The position numbers and the translations under genes are program-made. A model generated the notes under the pieces. That model was not told the origin of the DNA, did no database searches, and saw nothing but the letters and a program-made list of their open reading frames with translations. Positions 14,814-22,672 of a stretch of 29,545 nucleotides of DNA are shown piece by piece. Position 1 is the stretch's first letter. Each line of letters starts with the position of its first letter. Source of the stretch: CAYTOJ01 sp964439415 (lineage in GTDB: Bacteria; Pseudomonadota; Alphaproteobacteria; Rickettsiales; CAZAGG01); the NCBI GenBank assembly GCA_964439415.1, contig CAYTOJ010000006.1, positions 1 through 29,545 of the forward strand, read 5' to 3'.

Positions 14814-17387
14814 ATGCAGTTAAGACAAATTCTTCTGATCAGTTCAATGATAGGCATGCCGATGTTTGCTTGTCCGGCTGTCATGGCGGCCTCCTTAGGT
14901 GACCCCCTGCTGGATGCGGCTGATATGGGCAAGGCGCAGGATGTTGAGAGAATGATCAGTAAAGGTGACTCCGTTAATGTGAAAAACAGCTTTGGCGTGA
15001 CACCTTTAATGCGGGCAAGCCTGAAAAATAATATATCTGTGGTAAATATGCTGCTAAGCGCAAAGGCGGATCCTAATGCTAAGGATTCCGGCGGGGCAAC
15101 GGCCATGCATATGGCAGCGCGTGAAGGGCACGAAAAAGTTCTGGAGGCTCTGGTGCGTGCCGGAGCAAATCCTGATTCCAGGGATGCAGAAGGCTGGACG
15201 CCGTTAATGCGAGCCAGCAGCATGGGGCGCAGTGGCGCGGTGCAGGCATTGCTTGATTTAAGTGCTGACCCTAACCTGCGTAACGACTGGGACGAGACTG
15301 CACTTATCTATGCCTTCAAAAATAATCATGAGGATGCCGCGGCAAAATTGATTGCCTCCGGCGCGGATACTCAGGTGGTTGATATGGACGGTCACAGTTT
15401 AAGGCAACTGGCTGATTTGAAGAAAAATTCTGCACTGGCTAATCTTTTAGGAACCCGCCCGGCTGTACTGGCGCAGGAGCAGGGGAAGATAAAACCATCT
15501 GTGTCGGAGAGTATATGGGCAGCGGATTCCCGCGCATTAATTGAAAAACCGGAGATGAAAATTTCCCGGCGTTTTGCGGCGACAGAAGTAAATGCCCAAG
15601 CTGATTCCATGGCCGTACTTAAACCAGCGGCTGGTCAGAGTGAGTCATCCAGAACGCCTATCGTATCTACAGAAAAGGTTCAGGCTGCTGCTGCGGTGTC
15701 CACACCTGTGAAAGATGCTCCGCTGGAGAGTTTCGGGATAGATAAGGATGGCGAGCATCTGGTGCAACTTGGTTTCTTTAAAGAAAGCGAATCGCAGAAG
15801 GCGGTGGATTCCGCCAATGGCATCTGGAAAAGTTATATGAGTAAAAGCCCGAAGGCAATGGCATCGGTGCGGCCTATACTAGGTAAGGTGAAGCTGGATG
15901 ATGGCCTGATTCTATACCAGGTGCGCGCTGGCTATTTTGCCAGTGCGGATGGTGCAACAAAATTCTGTCAGCATTTTGGTGGTGATCAGGCGGAGAATTG
16001 TTCTGTTCTGCCAAGATCGGTTGAAAATGTTGCCGCGAGGGAGGAGGCTGAAAAGAAACTGATGGCGGACGCAGCCGCCAACAAGCAGGTTGCACAGCAG
16101 CCATCCACGCCGCCTGTTTCCCTGCCTGAGCCTGGACAGGCTCAGGCTGTAGATGCCAGCGCAAAAAAACTTGGCGCATCAGCAGCCAGTGCGAATATGG
16201 ATGCCAGGGAGGCGCTACAGGAGATTAATCAGAAAAAAGCTGAACTGGAGAAAATGGCTAAGGGTGACAATCTGGCATCCCTTCCTGCTCCTGGCCTGAA
16301 GGAGCCTACAGCTATAGAAGCGGGTGAGAAAATTGAAGTTGCCGCCCTGCCGAAGCCGCAACCCATGCCGGAGTCTGAGCAGATAAAAAGTGAAGTAGCC
16401 AGTGTAGTCTCGAAGCCTAAAGTAAGTGATGTAGGGGTGGTGCGGGCTGAAGTCACACCAAAACCGATAATAACTGTTGTAGAGAAGCCGAAACCTCAGG
16501 AGGTTGCTGCGCCTCCAGTGCCTGTAGTTATGCCAGCCGTGCAGGTTGCACCAAAGCCGGAAATTACTGTTGTTCAGCAACCTGAGCCATCTCAGGCTTC
16601 TGCACCACTCCCGCAGTCAGTTGAAAATACGGTGGCAGAAATTACGCCGCCGCAGGTAATGCAGCCGCAGGTTCCGCAACAACCGCTGGCGTTAAAGCAG
16701 CCTGTACCCCAGGCAAGGGTGGAAGTGCGGGAGGCTATCCGCGTGCCTCTAACTCAGCAGAATACTGCAAGAATACAGCAGCGTCATAACCGTGGCAGAA
16801 TGGCTGATATTTCAGCGCGCAGCCTTACTCCCGGCGGTGATGCATACGCTATACAGATATCATCCTTCCAGAGTGAAGATTTCGCTAATCACTTTGCGGG
16901 TGTAATGCGCCAGAGCAACCCAGCAATGTTCGCTGACAGGAGAATTGCGATAATAGAAGGCAAAGGTGGTTACAGCGGCTTGTATGCCGTTAATGTCAGC
17001 CCTTTTGGTACTATCGGCGAAGCTAATAATGCCTGTAGCTTTGCTAAGCAGCAAGGCCTGGATTGTACAAGAGTGAAAACCATCGGCGCAAGGCCACTAA
17101 AGCGTGAGGCTGAGCGTGCGCAGGATCAGGCCGAAGGTGATGGTAACACAGGCAGGGCGTATCAGGTGCTGTTAGGTGGTTATGACACCCCTAATGAAGC
17201 GCTGGATACATGGAATGCGATACCACTGAGGGATAAAAAACGCCTTAACTATGATATAAGGAAACTTAGAACCGGCAGGATGTACACATACCAGTTAACC
17301 GCCGGGGCGTTTGTGTCACCTTACGCGGCGCAAAGCTTCTGCGCAAAAGTATCCAACCTGGTTGATATGTGCGAACCTGAAGAATAA
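14814..17387 (+). CDS. Exported ankyrin-repeat / triple SPOR-domain protein
   Basis: The 857-residue protein begins with a Sec signal peptide (MQLRQILLISS, hydrophobic core, then VMA before ASLGD). Five ankyrin repeats cover about residues 28-209 (for example GVTPLMRASLKNNISVVNML). A first SPOR-like domain follows at about 313-395 (EHLVQLGFFKESESQKA). A Pro/Lys/Val-rich linker spans roughly 420-670. Two further SPOR-like units lie at about 677-760 (AYAIQISSFQSEDFANHF) and 781-857 (AYQVLLGGYDTPNEA). SPOR domains bind glycan strands lacking stem peptides and target division sites, so a periplasmic role in constriction with the adjacent Tol proteins is plausible. I chose ATG 14814 for its TAAGG site and signal peptide; a frame from 14667 would bury the signal peptide. 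Confidence 0.88.
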   Translation: MQLRQILLISSMIGMPMFACPAVMAASLGDPLLDAADMGKAQDVERMISKGDSVNVKNSFGVTPLMRASLKNNISVVNMLLSAKADPNAKDSGGATAMHMAAREGHEKVLEALVRAGANPDSRDAEGWTPLMRASSMGRSGAVQALLDLSADPNLRNDWDETALIYAFKNNHEDAAAKLIASGADTQVVDMDGHSLRQLADLKKNSALANLLGTRPAVLAQEQGKIKPSVSESIWAADSRALIEKPEMKISRRFAATEVNAQADSMAVLKPAAGQSESSRTPIVSTEKVQAAAAVSTPVKDAPLESFGIDKDGEHLVQLGFFKESESQKAVDSANGIWKSYMSKSPKAMASVRPILGKVKLDDGLILYQVRAGYFASADGATKFCQHFGGDQAENCSVLPRSVENVAAREEAEKKLMADAAANKQVAQQPSTPPVSLPEPGQAQAVDASAKKLGASAASANMDAREALQEINQKKAELEKMAKGDNLASLPAPGLKEPTAIEAGEKIEVAALPKPQPMPESEQIKSEVASVVSKPKVSDVGVVRAEVTPKPIITVVEKPKPQEVAAPPVPVVMPAVQVAPKPEITVVQQPEPSQASAPLPQSVENTVAEITPPQVMQPQVPQQPLALKQPVPQARVEVREAIRVPLTQQNTARIQQRHNRGRMADISARSLTPGGDAYAIQISSFQSEDFANHFAGVMRQSNPAMFADRRIAIIEGKGGYSGLYAVNVSPFGTIGEANNACSFAKQQGLDCTRVKTIGARPLKREAERAQDQAEGDGNTGRAYQVLLGGYDTPNEALDTWNAIPLRDKKRLNYDIRKLRTGRMYTYQLTAGAFVSPYAAQSFCAKVSNLVDMCEPEE

Positions 17388-17482
17388 GATTCTAATAGAT
17401 GTTATAACTGTTGAACATCCTTGAAAGATGCAAGACTTGCAGGTATTGTCTTACTAAAAAACAGAATAAATCGGATATTTGA

Positions 17483-18220
17483 ATGACATCTACTGTAACG
17501 CAAACAGCCATGAGTGAGGCTGTAATTAAGGATATGACGCCGATAGGAATGTTCCTGCAGGCTGATTTTATAGTGCAGGCGGTAATGATTTCACTGCTGC
17601 TGGCATCAATGTGGTGCTGGGCGGTTATAATTGAGAAATCATACAGGCTGAAATCAGTGCGCAGGAGGGGGCAGAAATTCCAGGAAGCTCTCTGGAGCAG
17701 TGAGGACTTGGATAAAGCATATTCAAGGGCAGAGAAGCGCGAGGATCATGCAATTTCCCGTATTTTTCTGGCTGGTATGCGGGAGTGGTACAAAAGCCGT
17801 GGGCATATCAGCAGTGAGGCTGCAAGAACTTCTCTGAAGGAACGTATCTGGCAGACCATGAGCGTGGCTAAAAACCGCGAGATTGATGACTTGGAATCGC
17901 ATCTTGGTTTCCTTGCCACCTGCGGCTCAGTTGCGCCTTTTGTTGGATTGTTTGGAACTGTCTGGGGAATCATGCGCAGCTTTACCGCTGTAGCCAGCGT
18001 ACAGAACACTTCACTCGCAGTGGTTGCACCCGGTATAGCGGAAGCTTTATTCGCAACCGCAATTGGCCTGTTTGCGGCAATTCCGGCGGTAATATTCTAT
18101 AATCGTTTTATCAGCCAGCTCTCCCGCATTAATGGCATGATGGATGATTTTATATCAGAATTTTCCGTTTTTATGTCCCGCCAGTTGGATAATCATGGCG
18201 TACTGAAGGCGGCGGCATAA
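17483..18220 (+). CDS. tolQ: TolQ, inner-membrane proton channel subunit
   Basis: TolQ with TolR forms the proton-driven motor of the Tol-Pal system, which draws the outer membrane inward at division. The 245-residue protein has three membrane segments (about 28-50, 135-160 and 175-197) in the ExbB/TolQ/MotA arrangement. It also has the conserved FLATCGSVAPFVGLFGTVWGIM and VAPGIAEALFATAIGLFAAIPAV blocks with the channel Thr and Pro residues. The start is a plain ATG 95 bases after the ankyrin/SPOR gene. Its stop overlaps the tolR start by one base. The motifs suit TolQ more than ExbB because TolR and TolA follow. Confidence 0.94.
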   Translation: MTSTVTQTAMSEAVIKDMTPIGMFLQADFIVQAVMISLLLASMWCWAVIIEKSYRLKSVRRRGQKFQEALWSSEDLDKAYSRAEKREDHAISRIFLAGMREWYKSRGHISSEAARTSLKERIWQTMSVAKNREIDDLESHLGFLATCGSVAPFVGLFGTVWGIMRSFTAVASVQNTSLAVVAPGIAEALFATAIGLFAAIPAVIFYNRFISQLSRINGMMDDFISEFSVFMSRQLDNHGVLKAAA

Positions 18221-18651
18221 TGGGAATGAATCTGGCTAAGGATAGCTCCGCCCGTTATAACCGTAGGATGAGCGAAATTAACGTCACGCCCATGGTGGAC
18301 GTTATGCTGGTGCTGCTGATAATATTTATGGTAACAGCGCCGATGATGACAGCGGGTGTTGCGGTTGACCTGCCGGAAACATCAGCAAAATCACTCCCCG
18401 GTTCCGATGAGCCTTTAGTGATTACGGTAAAATCAGACGGCAAGATTTTTCTTCAGGAAACGGAGATGAACTTTGAAGTTTTGCGTGAAAAACTTAAAGC
18501 CATAGCTGGAGAGAAAAAGGATGCACGGGTGTTCATACGCGGCGACCGCAAGCTGAACTATGGCCGTATGATGGAAGTAATGGGCGAGATAGACGCAGCC
18601 GGGTTCAGCCGGATTGCATTTGTCACGGAAGGTAAAGCAGCAGAACAATGA
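18220..18651 (+). CDS. tolR: TolR, inner-membrane stator protein
   Basis: The 143-residue TolR/ExbD protein has the N-terminal SEINVTPMVDVMLVLLIIFMV segment, in which the Asp of MVDVML is the proton-carrying residue. A periplasmic domain follows with LPETSAK, VITVKSDGKIFL, ARVFIRGDRKLNYGRMMEVM and a C-terminal AGFSRIAFVTEG. It works with TolQ to energise TolA. Its start shares one base with the tolQ stop, which suggests translational coupling. Length and motifs are normal. Confidence 0.95.
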   Translation: MGMNLAKDSSARYNRRMSEINVTPMVDVMLVLLIIFMVTAPMMTAGVAVDLPETSAKSLPGSDEPLVITVKSDGKIFLQETEMNFEVLREKLKAIAGEKKDARVFIRGDRKLNYGRMMEVMGEIDAAGFSRIAFVTEGKAAEQ

Positions 18652-18667
18652 TCTGCCCGGTCAGGAA

Positions 18668-19468
18668 ATGAATTTACAGCGCGCATGGATAACTTCTTTC
18701 CTGACACACCTTTTCGCCATAATATTATTGTGGCTTGGTGTCCCGGATTTCATGAACATTGACCCTGAAGAGCAGCCAAGAATTGTTACCGCACAGATAC
18801 TCCCGGCCAGCGCAATATCAAATGTCCGCCCGCAACAGAAGCAGCAACCAAAGGAAGAAAAGCCAAAACCTGAACCTGAAAAACATCAGACTCCGGTAAA
18901 ACGGGAGCCTGAGCCGGAGAAAACACCGGAACCACTGCCGGAGAAACCGAAGGAGGCGGCGAAGCCATTGGAGCCAACTCCGGAGGAGATAATGAAGAAA
19001 AAGCCAAAGCCAAAAAAGAATGTTGACGACGACTTAAACGCACTGCTCAAAAGCCTGGATACAAAACCACATAAAAAGAAACAGGTGGAGGAGGAGGAAA
19101 CGGAAGGCGCGGCGGAGGGTGAAGAGGCCATAAGTGACCGCTATAACCCGGACGCTCCACTCTCCCTCTCTGAGCAGGATTTTATCAGGCAGCAGATTCA
19201 AAAGTGCTGGAATGTACCGGCAGGGGCAAGGGACGCTCACGAGCTTAAAGTAGTGCTCAAAGTAGAGCTTAACAAGGATGCCAGTTTAAAATCAGTGGAT
19301 GTAGCCCATAAATCCCGCTACTCCGGTGATTCATTCTATAGAGCCGCCGCTGACAGTGCAGTCAGAGCAGTTCGCATGTGCACCCCTCTTAAAAACCTGC
19401 CCGCCGATAAATACAGCGGTTGGCGAAGCCTGGAACTGACCTTCGACCCCAGCGATATGTTGTATTAA
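18668..19468 (+). CDS. tolA: TolA, envelope-spanning energy transducer
   Basis: The 266-residue protein has one N-terminal membrane anchor (residues 8-25, ITSFLTHLFAIILLWLG), a long Pro/Glu/Lys-rich domain (about 55-150) instead of the Ala-rich helix of E. coli TolA, and a C-terminal TolA/TonB-like domain. The C-terminal domain has the pattern LSLSEQDFIRQQIQKCW, then LKVVLKVELNKDASLKSV and AAADSAVRAVRMC. It carries TolR-derived force to the outer membrane via Pal. The ATG at 18668 follows AGGA very closely; the frame also opens at 18614 within tolR, which would place 18 polar residues before the anchor. tolB and pal do not follow, so they must be elsewhere. Confidence 0.9.
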   Translation: MNLQRAWITSFLTHLFAIILLWLGVPDFMNIDPEEQPRIVTAQILPASAISNVRPQQKQQPKEEKPKPEPEKHQTPVKREPEPEKTPEPLPEKPKEAAKPLEPTPEEIMKKKPKPKKNVDDDLNALLKSLDTKPHKKKQVEEEETEGAAEGEEAISDRYNPDAPLSLSEQDFIRQQIQKCWNVPAGARDAHELKVVLKVELNKDASLKSVDVAHKSRYSGDSFYRAAADSAVRAVRMCTPLKNLPADKYSGWRSLELTFDPSDMLY

Positions 19469-19519
19469 GAAAATATTCAGAATGATGCATGTAAAGTAAT
19501 TGAAAAGGCTAATAATACA

Positions 19520-20332
19520 ATGATTCACAACTGCAGAAGGCAGAAGGCAGAAGGCAGAAGGCAGTGTGAAGGCCTTGTAGAGACTGCCAAGCAGAAAAAC
19601 AGCGGCTTTACGCTGGTTGAGTTATCTATAGTTCTGGTGATTATTGGCCTGCTGGTAGGTGGTATTCTGGCCGGTGCGGATTTGATACGGGCAGCGAAAA
19701 CAGGTAAAATAATCAGTGAGACGGAGCAAATTAAAACAGCAGTTAATGCGTTTTATCTGAAGTATAACTGTATACCAGGGGATTGTTATAATATATCCAC
19801 TTACCTTTCCGGTGAGACTAATGGCGATGGGGATGAATTGCTTGACTTAGCAGCATCGGCAGGGGCGACCGGGGAAATTTACCAGGCATGGAAGCATATG
19901 GCATCCGCAGGCGTTTATCCTGGCAGCTTCACAGGCCTTAACGGCGCGGGAAATGCTTACCATAATTCAGTTGTAGGCACTAATGTTCCTGGCTCGAAAG
20001 CAGTATCAAAAACCGGGTATACTTTTTATTATGAAGCTGCATATTCTGGAAATTCATCTTACTGGAACGGCACATACGGGAACAGGATATGGTTTGGTAA
20101 GGAAAACGGCAGTTCTTTAACTCTTGATCCGGCATTGAAACCAGTTGATGCTTTCAATATTGATAAGAAAGTTGACGATGGAATCCCCGGGATAGGTAAA
20201 GTGCGTACAGCCTATGCAAATATTGGTTCCTGCGCAACTTCTGGCAGTGTATATACCGCCCCATCATCCTCCGCCTATTACGTCACTAACGATGCTGTTG
20301 CCTGTGCACTGGTATTCCTGCTTGACTGGTAA
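19520..20332 (+). CDS. Type IV pilin / pseudopilin-like protein
   Basis: The 270-residue protein has the class III prepilin signal NSGFTLVELSIVLVIIGLL: cleavage is expected after Gly29, Phe30 becomes the first residue and Glu34 is the conserved Glu5. A hydrophobic helix and a globular domain rich in Gly, Tyr, Ser and Asn follow, with Cys pairs (CIPGDC, and SCAT...VAC) that may form disulfides. It could be a minor pilin or a type II secretion pseudopilin. The 29-residue leader is long and most of it is encoded by the 7-bp tandem repeat. No ribosome site stands out near ATG 19520 except AAAAGG at a long distance. No pilus assembly genes are nearby. Confidence 0.85.
   Translation: MIHNCRRQKAEGRRQCEGLVETAKQKNSGFTLVELSIVLVIIGLLVGGILAGADLIRAAKTGKIISETEQIKTAVNAFYLKYNCIPGDCYNISTYLSGETNGDGDELLDLAASAGATGEIYQAWKHMASAGVYPGSFTGLNGAGNAYHNSVVGTNVPGSKAVSKTGYTFYYEAAYSGNSSYWNGTYGNRIWFGKENGSSLTLDPALKPVDAFNIDKKVDDGIPGIGKVRTAYANIGSCATSGSVYTAPSSSAYYVTNDAVACALVFLLDW
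19533..19564 (+). repeat. Tandem 7-bp repeat GCAGAAG, about 4.6 copies
   Basis: Four perfect copies of GCAGAAG and a partial fifth (GCAG) lie directly after the start codon region of the pilin-like gene. The unit is not a multiple of three, so a gain or loss of one copy would shift the frame between the start codon at 19520 and the prepilin cleavage motif. Confidence 0.9.
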
Positions 20333-20426
20333 CGTGAATACGTTAGTGGGGGCATCTAGCCCACAAATTCAGCTTGAAATAAGTATCTGAAACTTGTAGA
20401 AATGCTTTAACTTATTAAGGAATAGT

Positions 20427-20795
20427 ATGGCTCGTATTACCGTTGAAGATTGTATTGAAACAGTGCCTAACCGTTATGAACTGGTAGTTCTGGCATCCCA
20501 GCGGGCGAAGGATATAATCGCCGGTTCCCCCCTTACTCTGGAGCGGGATAATGACAAGGACAGCGTAATTTCCTTGCGTGAAATAGCGGAGAAAACCGTT
20601 GACCTTGACATGCTGAAGGAAGAACTGGTGCAGGGCTTCAGTAAAATGCAGCCGTTTGATAAAATTGACCATATAGCGTCAAGTAGCGAAGAAGTAGCTG
20701 AAGAGCTTGAAGAAGCGCAGATGGGAATGTCAGGCGATTATGGCAGCAAAGGCGGAATGTCCTTCGTTGAAGAAAACATAGAAGTTGAGGACTAA
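20427..20795 (+). CDS. rpoZ: RNA polymerase omega subunit
   Basis: RpoZ helps fold and stabilise the beta-prime subunit of RNA polymerase. The first 75 residues are canonical (MARITVEDCIETVPNRYELV, VLASQRAKDI, a DKDSVISLREIAEKTVD segment). The tail to residue 122 is acidic and alphaproteobacteria-like (EEVAEELEEAQ, ENIEVED). AAGGA lies at normal spacing before the ATG. It is followed at 21 bases by a dioxygenase gene rather than by the usual spoT/rel gene. Confidence 0.95.
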   Translation: MARITVEDCIETVPNRYELVVLASQRAKDIIAGSPLTLERDNDKDSVISLREIAEKTVDLDMLKEELVQGFSKMQPFDKIDHIASSSEEVAEELEEAQMGMSGDYGSKGGMSFVEENIEVED

Positions 20796-20816
20796 ATATC
20801 AGCCCTGAATAAAATA

Positions 20817-21536
20817 ATGGTTGACGATGTACAGGCTAAAGAGGCAGGTCTGCTGCATGAATACATTGAGTCTGGTTTTATAAAAATCGCGGCATTGTTT
20901 GATGACACTGACTTTACTGCTGTTGAAAGCGATTTGTTACCACTGATCCGTGAGTATGTGGCGGCTGATTCCATTCAGGATGAAAAATGGGTAAGCTTCG
21001 CTAAAAGCAATCCTGATGCAGTTAGTCGGATTTATGACAGATTCCGGGATCATCCCAGCCTGCATAAGCTTGGAAATAATCCGAAACTTAAAAATATTAT
21101 CAGGCTTCTCCTGCCCAAGGCGCAGCTTTATAAAAAACTTCCATTCCGCATTGATGTACCTTTTGTAACGAAGGAACTGGCATATTGGCATCAGGATCAT
21201 TACTACGTTCAGGGTAATACTGATGAGATCACGGTATGGATGCCGTTTCAGGATACAGGAATACTTCAAGGTTGCCTGGCGGTTATGCCGCGCAGCCATA
21301 AGCTGGGTACGCTTGAGCATACTCTAATGGTAGGGAAAAAAAGTATACCTGATGGAGTTTATGATAATGAAATAAAATTGGTGGAGATGAAGCGCGGCGA
21401 TGTGCTGATTTTTAGTGCACTGTTGCTGCATAGCTCACAGCTTAATATATCCGACAATATCAGATATTCCGCGCAGTTGCGTTATACCAATCCGGAGTCA
21501 GGAATATCACCAAATATGGGTGGCTTAATAGAATGA
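20817..21536 (+). CDS. Phytanoyl-CoA dioxygenase (PhyH) family protein
   Basis: PhyH-family proteins are Fe(II)/2-oxoglutarate-dependent hydroxylases. The 239-residue sequence shows the iron-binding HxD in AYWHQDHYYVQG, the segment ITVWMPFQDTGILQGCLAVM with GSHKLG-like PRSHKLG, and the distal DVLIFSALLLHSSQLN with its His and a later Arg (NIRYSAQLRY). These are the three facial-triad and cosubstrate ligands. The substrate is unknown; related enzymes hydroxylate lipids, amino acids and secondary metabolites. The stop overlaps the start of a TylF-like methyltransferase (ATGA), so the two probably act on one pathway. Confidence 0.88.
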   Translation: MVDDVQAKEAGLLHEYIESGFIKIAALFDDTDFTAVESDLLPLIREYVAADSIQDEKWVSFAKSNPDAVSRIYDRFRDHPSLHKLGNNPKLKNIIRLLLPKAQLYKKLPFRIDVPFVTKELAYWHQDHYYVQGNTDEITVWMPFQDTGILQGCLAVMPRSHKLGTLEHTLMVGKKSIPDGVYDNEIKLVEMKRGDVLIFSALLLHSSQLNISDNIRYSAQLRYTNPESGISPNMGGLIE

Positions 21537-22291
21537 ATCAAAAACTATCGCGTGAGCCTAAGAATCAATCAGCGGCGGATTTAAAGCAGTTTGATTTGGC
21601 TACTGATTTATTTGTAACGTCGCCTGATCCGCTGATGGATAAAATAGATGCATTCCCGAAATACGTCAGCCGCCAGTCGCTGGCTAAGTTTATCACCAAG
21701 TATGAGATATTCCGGAAAATCCTGCATGTGCATGGCAGTATTATCGAGGGTGGTGTGCTGCACGGCGGCGGTACGTTGGCATGGGCGAAGCTTTCTTCCA
21801 TTTTAGAGCCGGTGAATCATACCCGCAAAATAATTGGTTTTGATACGTTTGAGGGTTTTCCTTCCATTTCTCAGCATGACACTAAAGGGGCGGATGGAAC
21901 GCTTTTAAAAAGTGGTAATTTGAGCGGCTCAAGTTATGAGGATGTTTTAAAAGCGGTACAGGTGTACGATGCTAATCGCCCGCTATCTCATATTCCTAAA
22001 GTTGAACTGGTGAAGGGTGATATCCGCGTCACCGCCCAGCAGTATCTGGATGCCAACCCCCACCTGGTGGTGAGCCTATTGTACCTGGATGTTGACCTTT
22101 ATGAGCCAACTAAAATTCTGCTGGAGACTTTTCTGCCGCGTATGCCAAAAGGCGCGGTGATAGCCTTTGATGAATTGAACGCAAAAATCTTCCCCGGCGA
22201 GACTTTAGCAGTGTTGCAAAGCATCGGCCTGCGCAACCTTGCCATTCAACGCTTCGAGTTTGATTCTTATGTTTCTTATGCGGTGGTTTAG
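21533..22291 (+). CDS. TylF/MycF-family O-methyltransferase
   Basis: The 252-residue protein belongs to the macrocin O-methyltransferase family, which uses SAM and Mg2+ to methylate sugar or other hydroxyls. Visible motifs are the SAM site GSIIEGGVLHGGGTLAWAKL, IIGFDTFEGFPSIS, KVELVKGDIRVT, the LLYLDVDLYEPTKI metal-binding region and GAVIAFDELNAKIFPGET. Many genomes use these in surface polysaccharide or natural product tailoring. It overlaps the dioxygenase gene by four bases and ends 32 bases before a cluster of repeats. A modification of lipopolysaccharide, flagellin glycan or a small metabolite is possible; no glycosyltransferase is nearby. Confidence 0.9.
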   Translation: MNQKLSREPKNQSAADLKQFDLATDLFVTSPDPLMDKIDAFPKYVSRQSLAKFITKYEIFRKILHVHGSIIEGGVLHGGGTLAWAKLSSILEPVNHTRKIIGFDTFEGFPSISQHDTKGADGTLLKSGNLSGSSYEDVLKAVQVYDANRPLSHIPKVELVKGDIRVTAQQYLDANPHLVVSLLYLDVDLYEPTKILLETFLPRMPKGAVIAFDELNAKIFPGETLAVLQSIGLRNLAIQRFEFDSYVSYAVV

Positions 22292-22323
22292 AAAACCGTA
22301 ACACTCCAGGTGGTCTGCTGTCG

Positions 22324-22390
22324 TAAATGTACATTGCTTGTCTCCCTCCCGTTTACGGGGGGGATTAAGGGGGGGCATGTGTTGGTACTA
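22324..22390 (-). repeat. C-rich palindromic repeat, copy 2 (inverted)
   Basis: Read on the minus strand this is the same element as bases 1-70: TAGTACCAA, C-runs split by TTAAT, hairpin centre, then AGACAAGCAATGTACATTTA. Here the hairpin centre is GTAAAC rather than the GCTCGCG of copy 1, with the stem kept as CCCGTAAACGGG. Similarity with copy 1 may extend a few bases beyond the ACATTTA end. Confidence 0.8.
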
Positions 22391-22403
22391 CGGTAAGAAG
22401 AAA

Positions 22404-22445
22404 GATACCCCCCCTAGCCCCCCCCCGTAAACGGGAGGGGAAGCT
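22404..22445 (+). repeat. C-rich palindromic repeat, partial copy 3
   Basis: This holds the core CCCCCCCGTAAACGGGAGGG at 22420-22439, the exact reverse complement of 22344-22363 in copy 2. Together they could form a 20-bp stem over 56 bases. The flanks differ from copy 2 (TAG in place of TTAAT between C-runs, AAGC in place of AGACAAGC), so it is a diverged or partial member. Confidence 0.75.
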
Positions 22446-22471
22446 GATAGTTCGTGCCAACACCTGGGGAG

Positions 22472-22664
22472 TTACTAGACCTCTTTCGGAACTCGCTGCG
22501 GTGAGCAAAATGCGCGAAGCGAGCATCGCAAAGCGTAGGTGTGAAGAAAACGCTGAAAGCGTTTTTAGCCCTAGCCAAGTGTACTTTTGGGTACATGCGG
22601 ATTTGAGAAGCGTAGCGACAAGCGAGTTTGCCAGCGCAGTAGAGTTCCGAAAGAGGTCTAGTAA
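22472..22664 (+). repeat. ORF-invading palindromic element, copy 2 (intergenic)
   Basis: The ends are perfect 23-bp inverted repeats (22472-22494 and 22642-22664), including ACTAGACCTCTTTCGGAACT at the left. The span between the ACT and AGT ends (22474-22662) is 189 bases, or 63 codons. The frame equivalent to the Mfd insertion is open throughout and reads TRPLSELAAVSKMREASIA, then 13 extra codons, then VHADLRSVATSEFASAVEF. Compared with copy 1 it has 39 extra bases in the middle. It lies between the TylF gene and the end of the HAD gene. Confidence 0.9.
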
Positions 22665-22672
22665 AAACCAGC

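Noticed and set aside
20284..20348. 8-bp inverted repeat CACTAACG / CGTTAGTG across the end of the pilin-like gene, and a small GTGGG/CCCAC hairpin
   Set aside because: Stems are short and no T-run follows; not enough for a terminator call.
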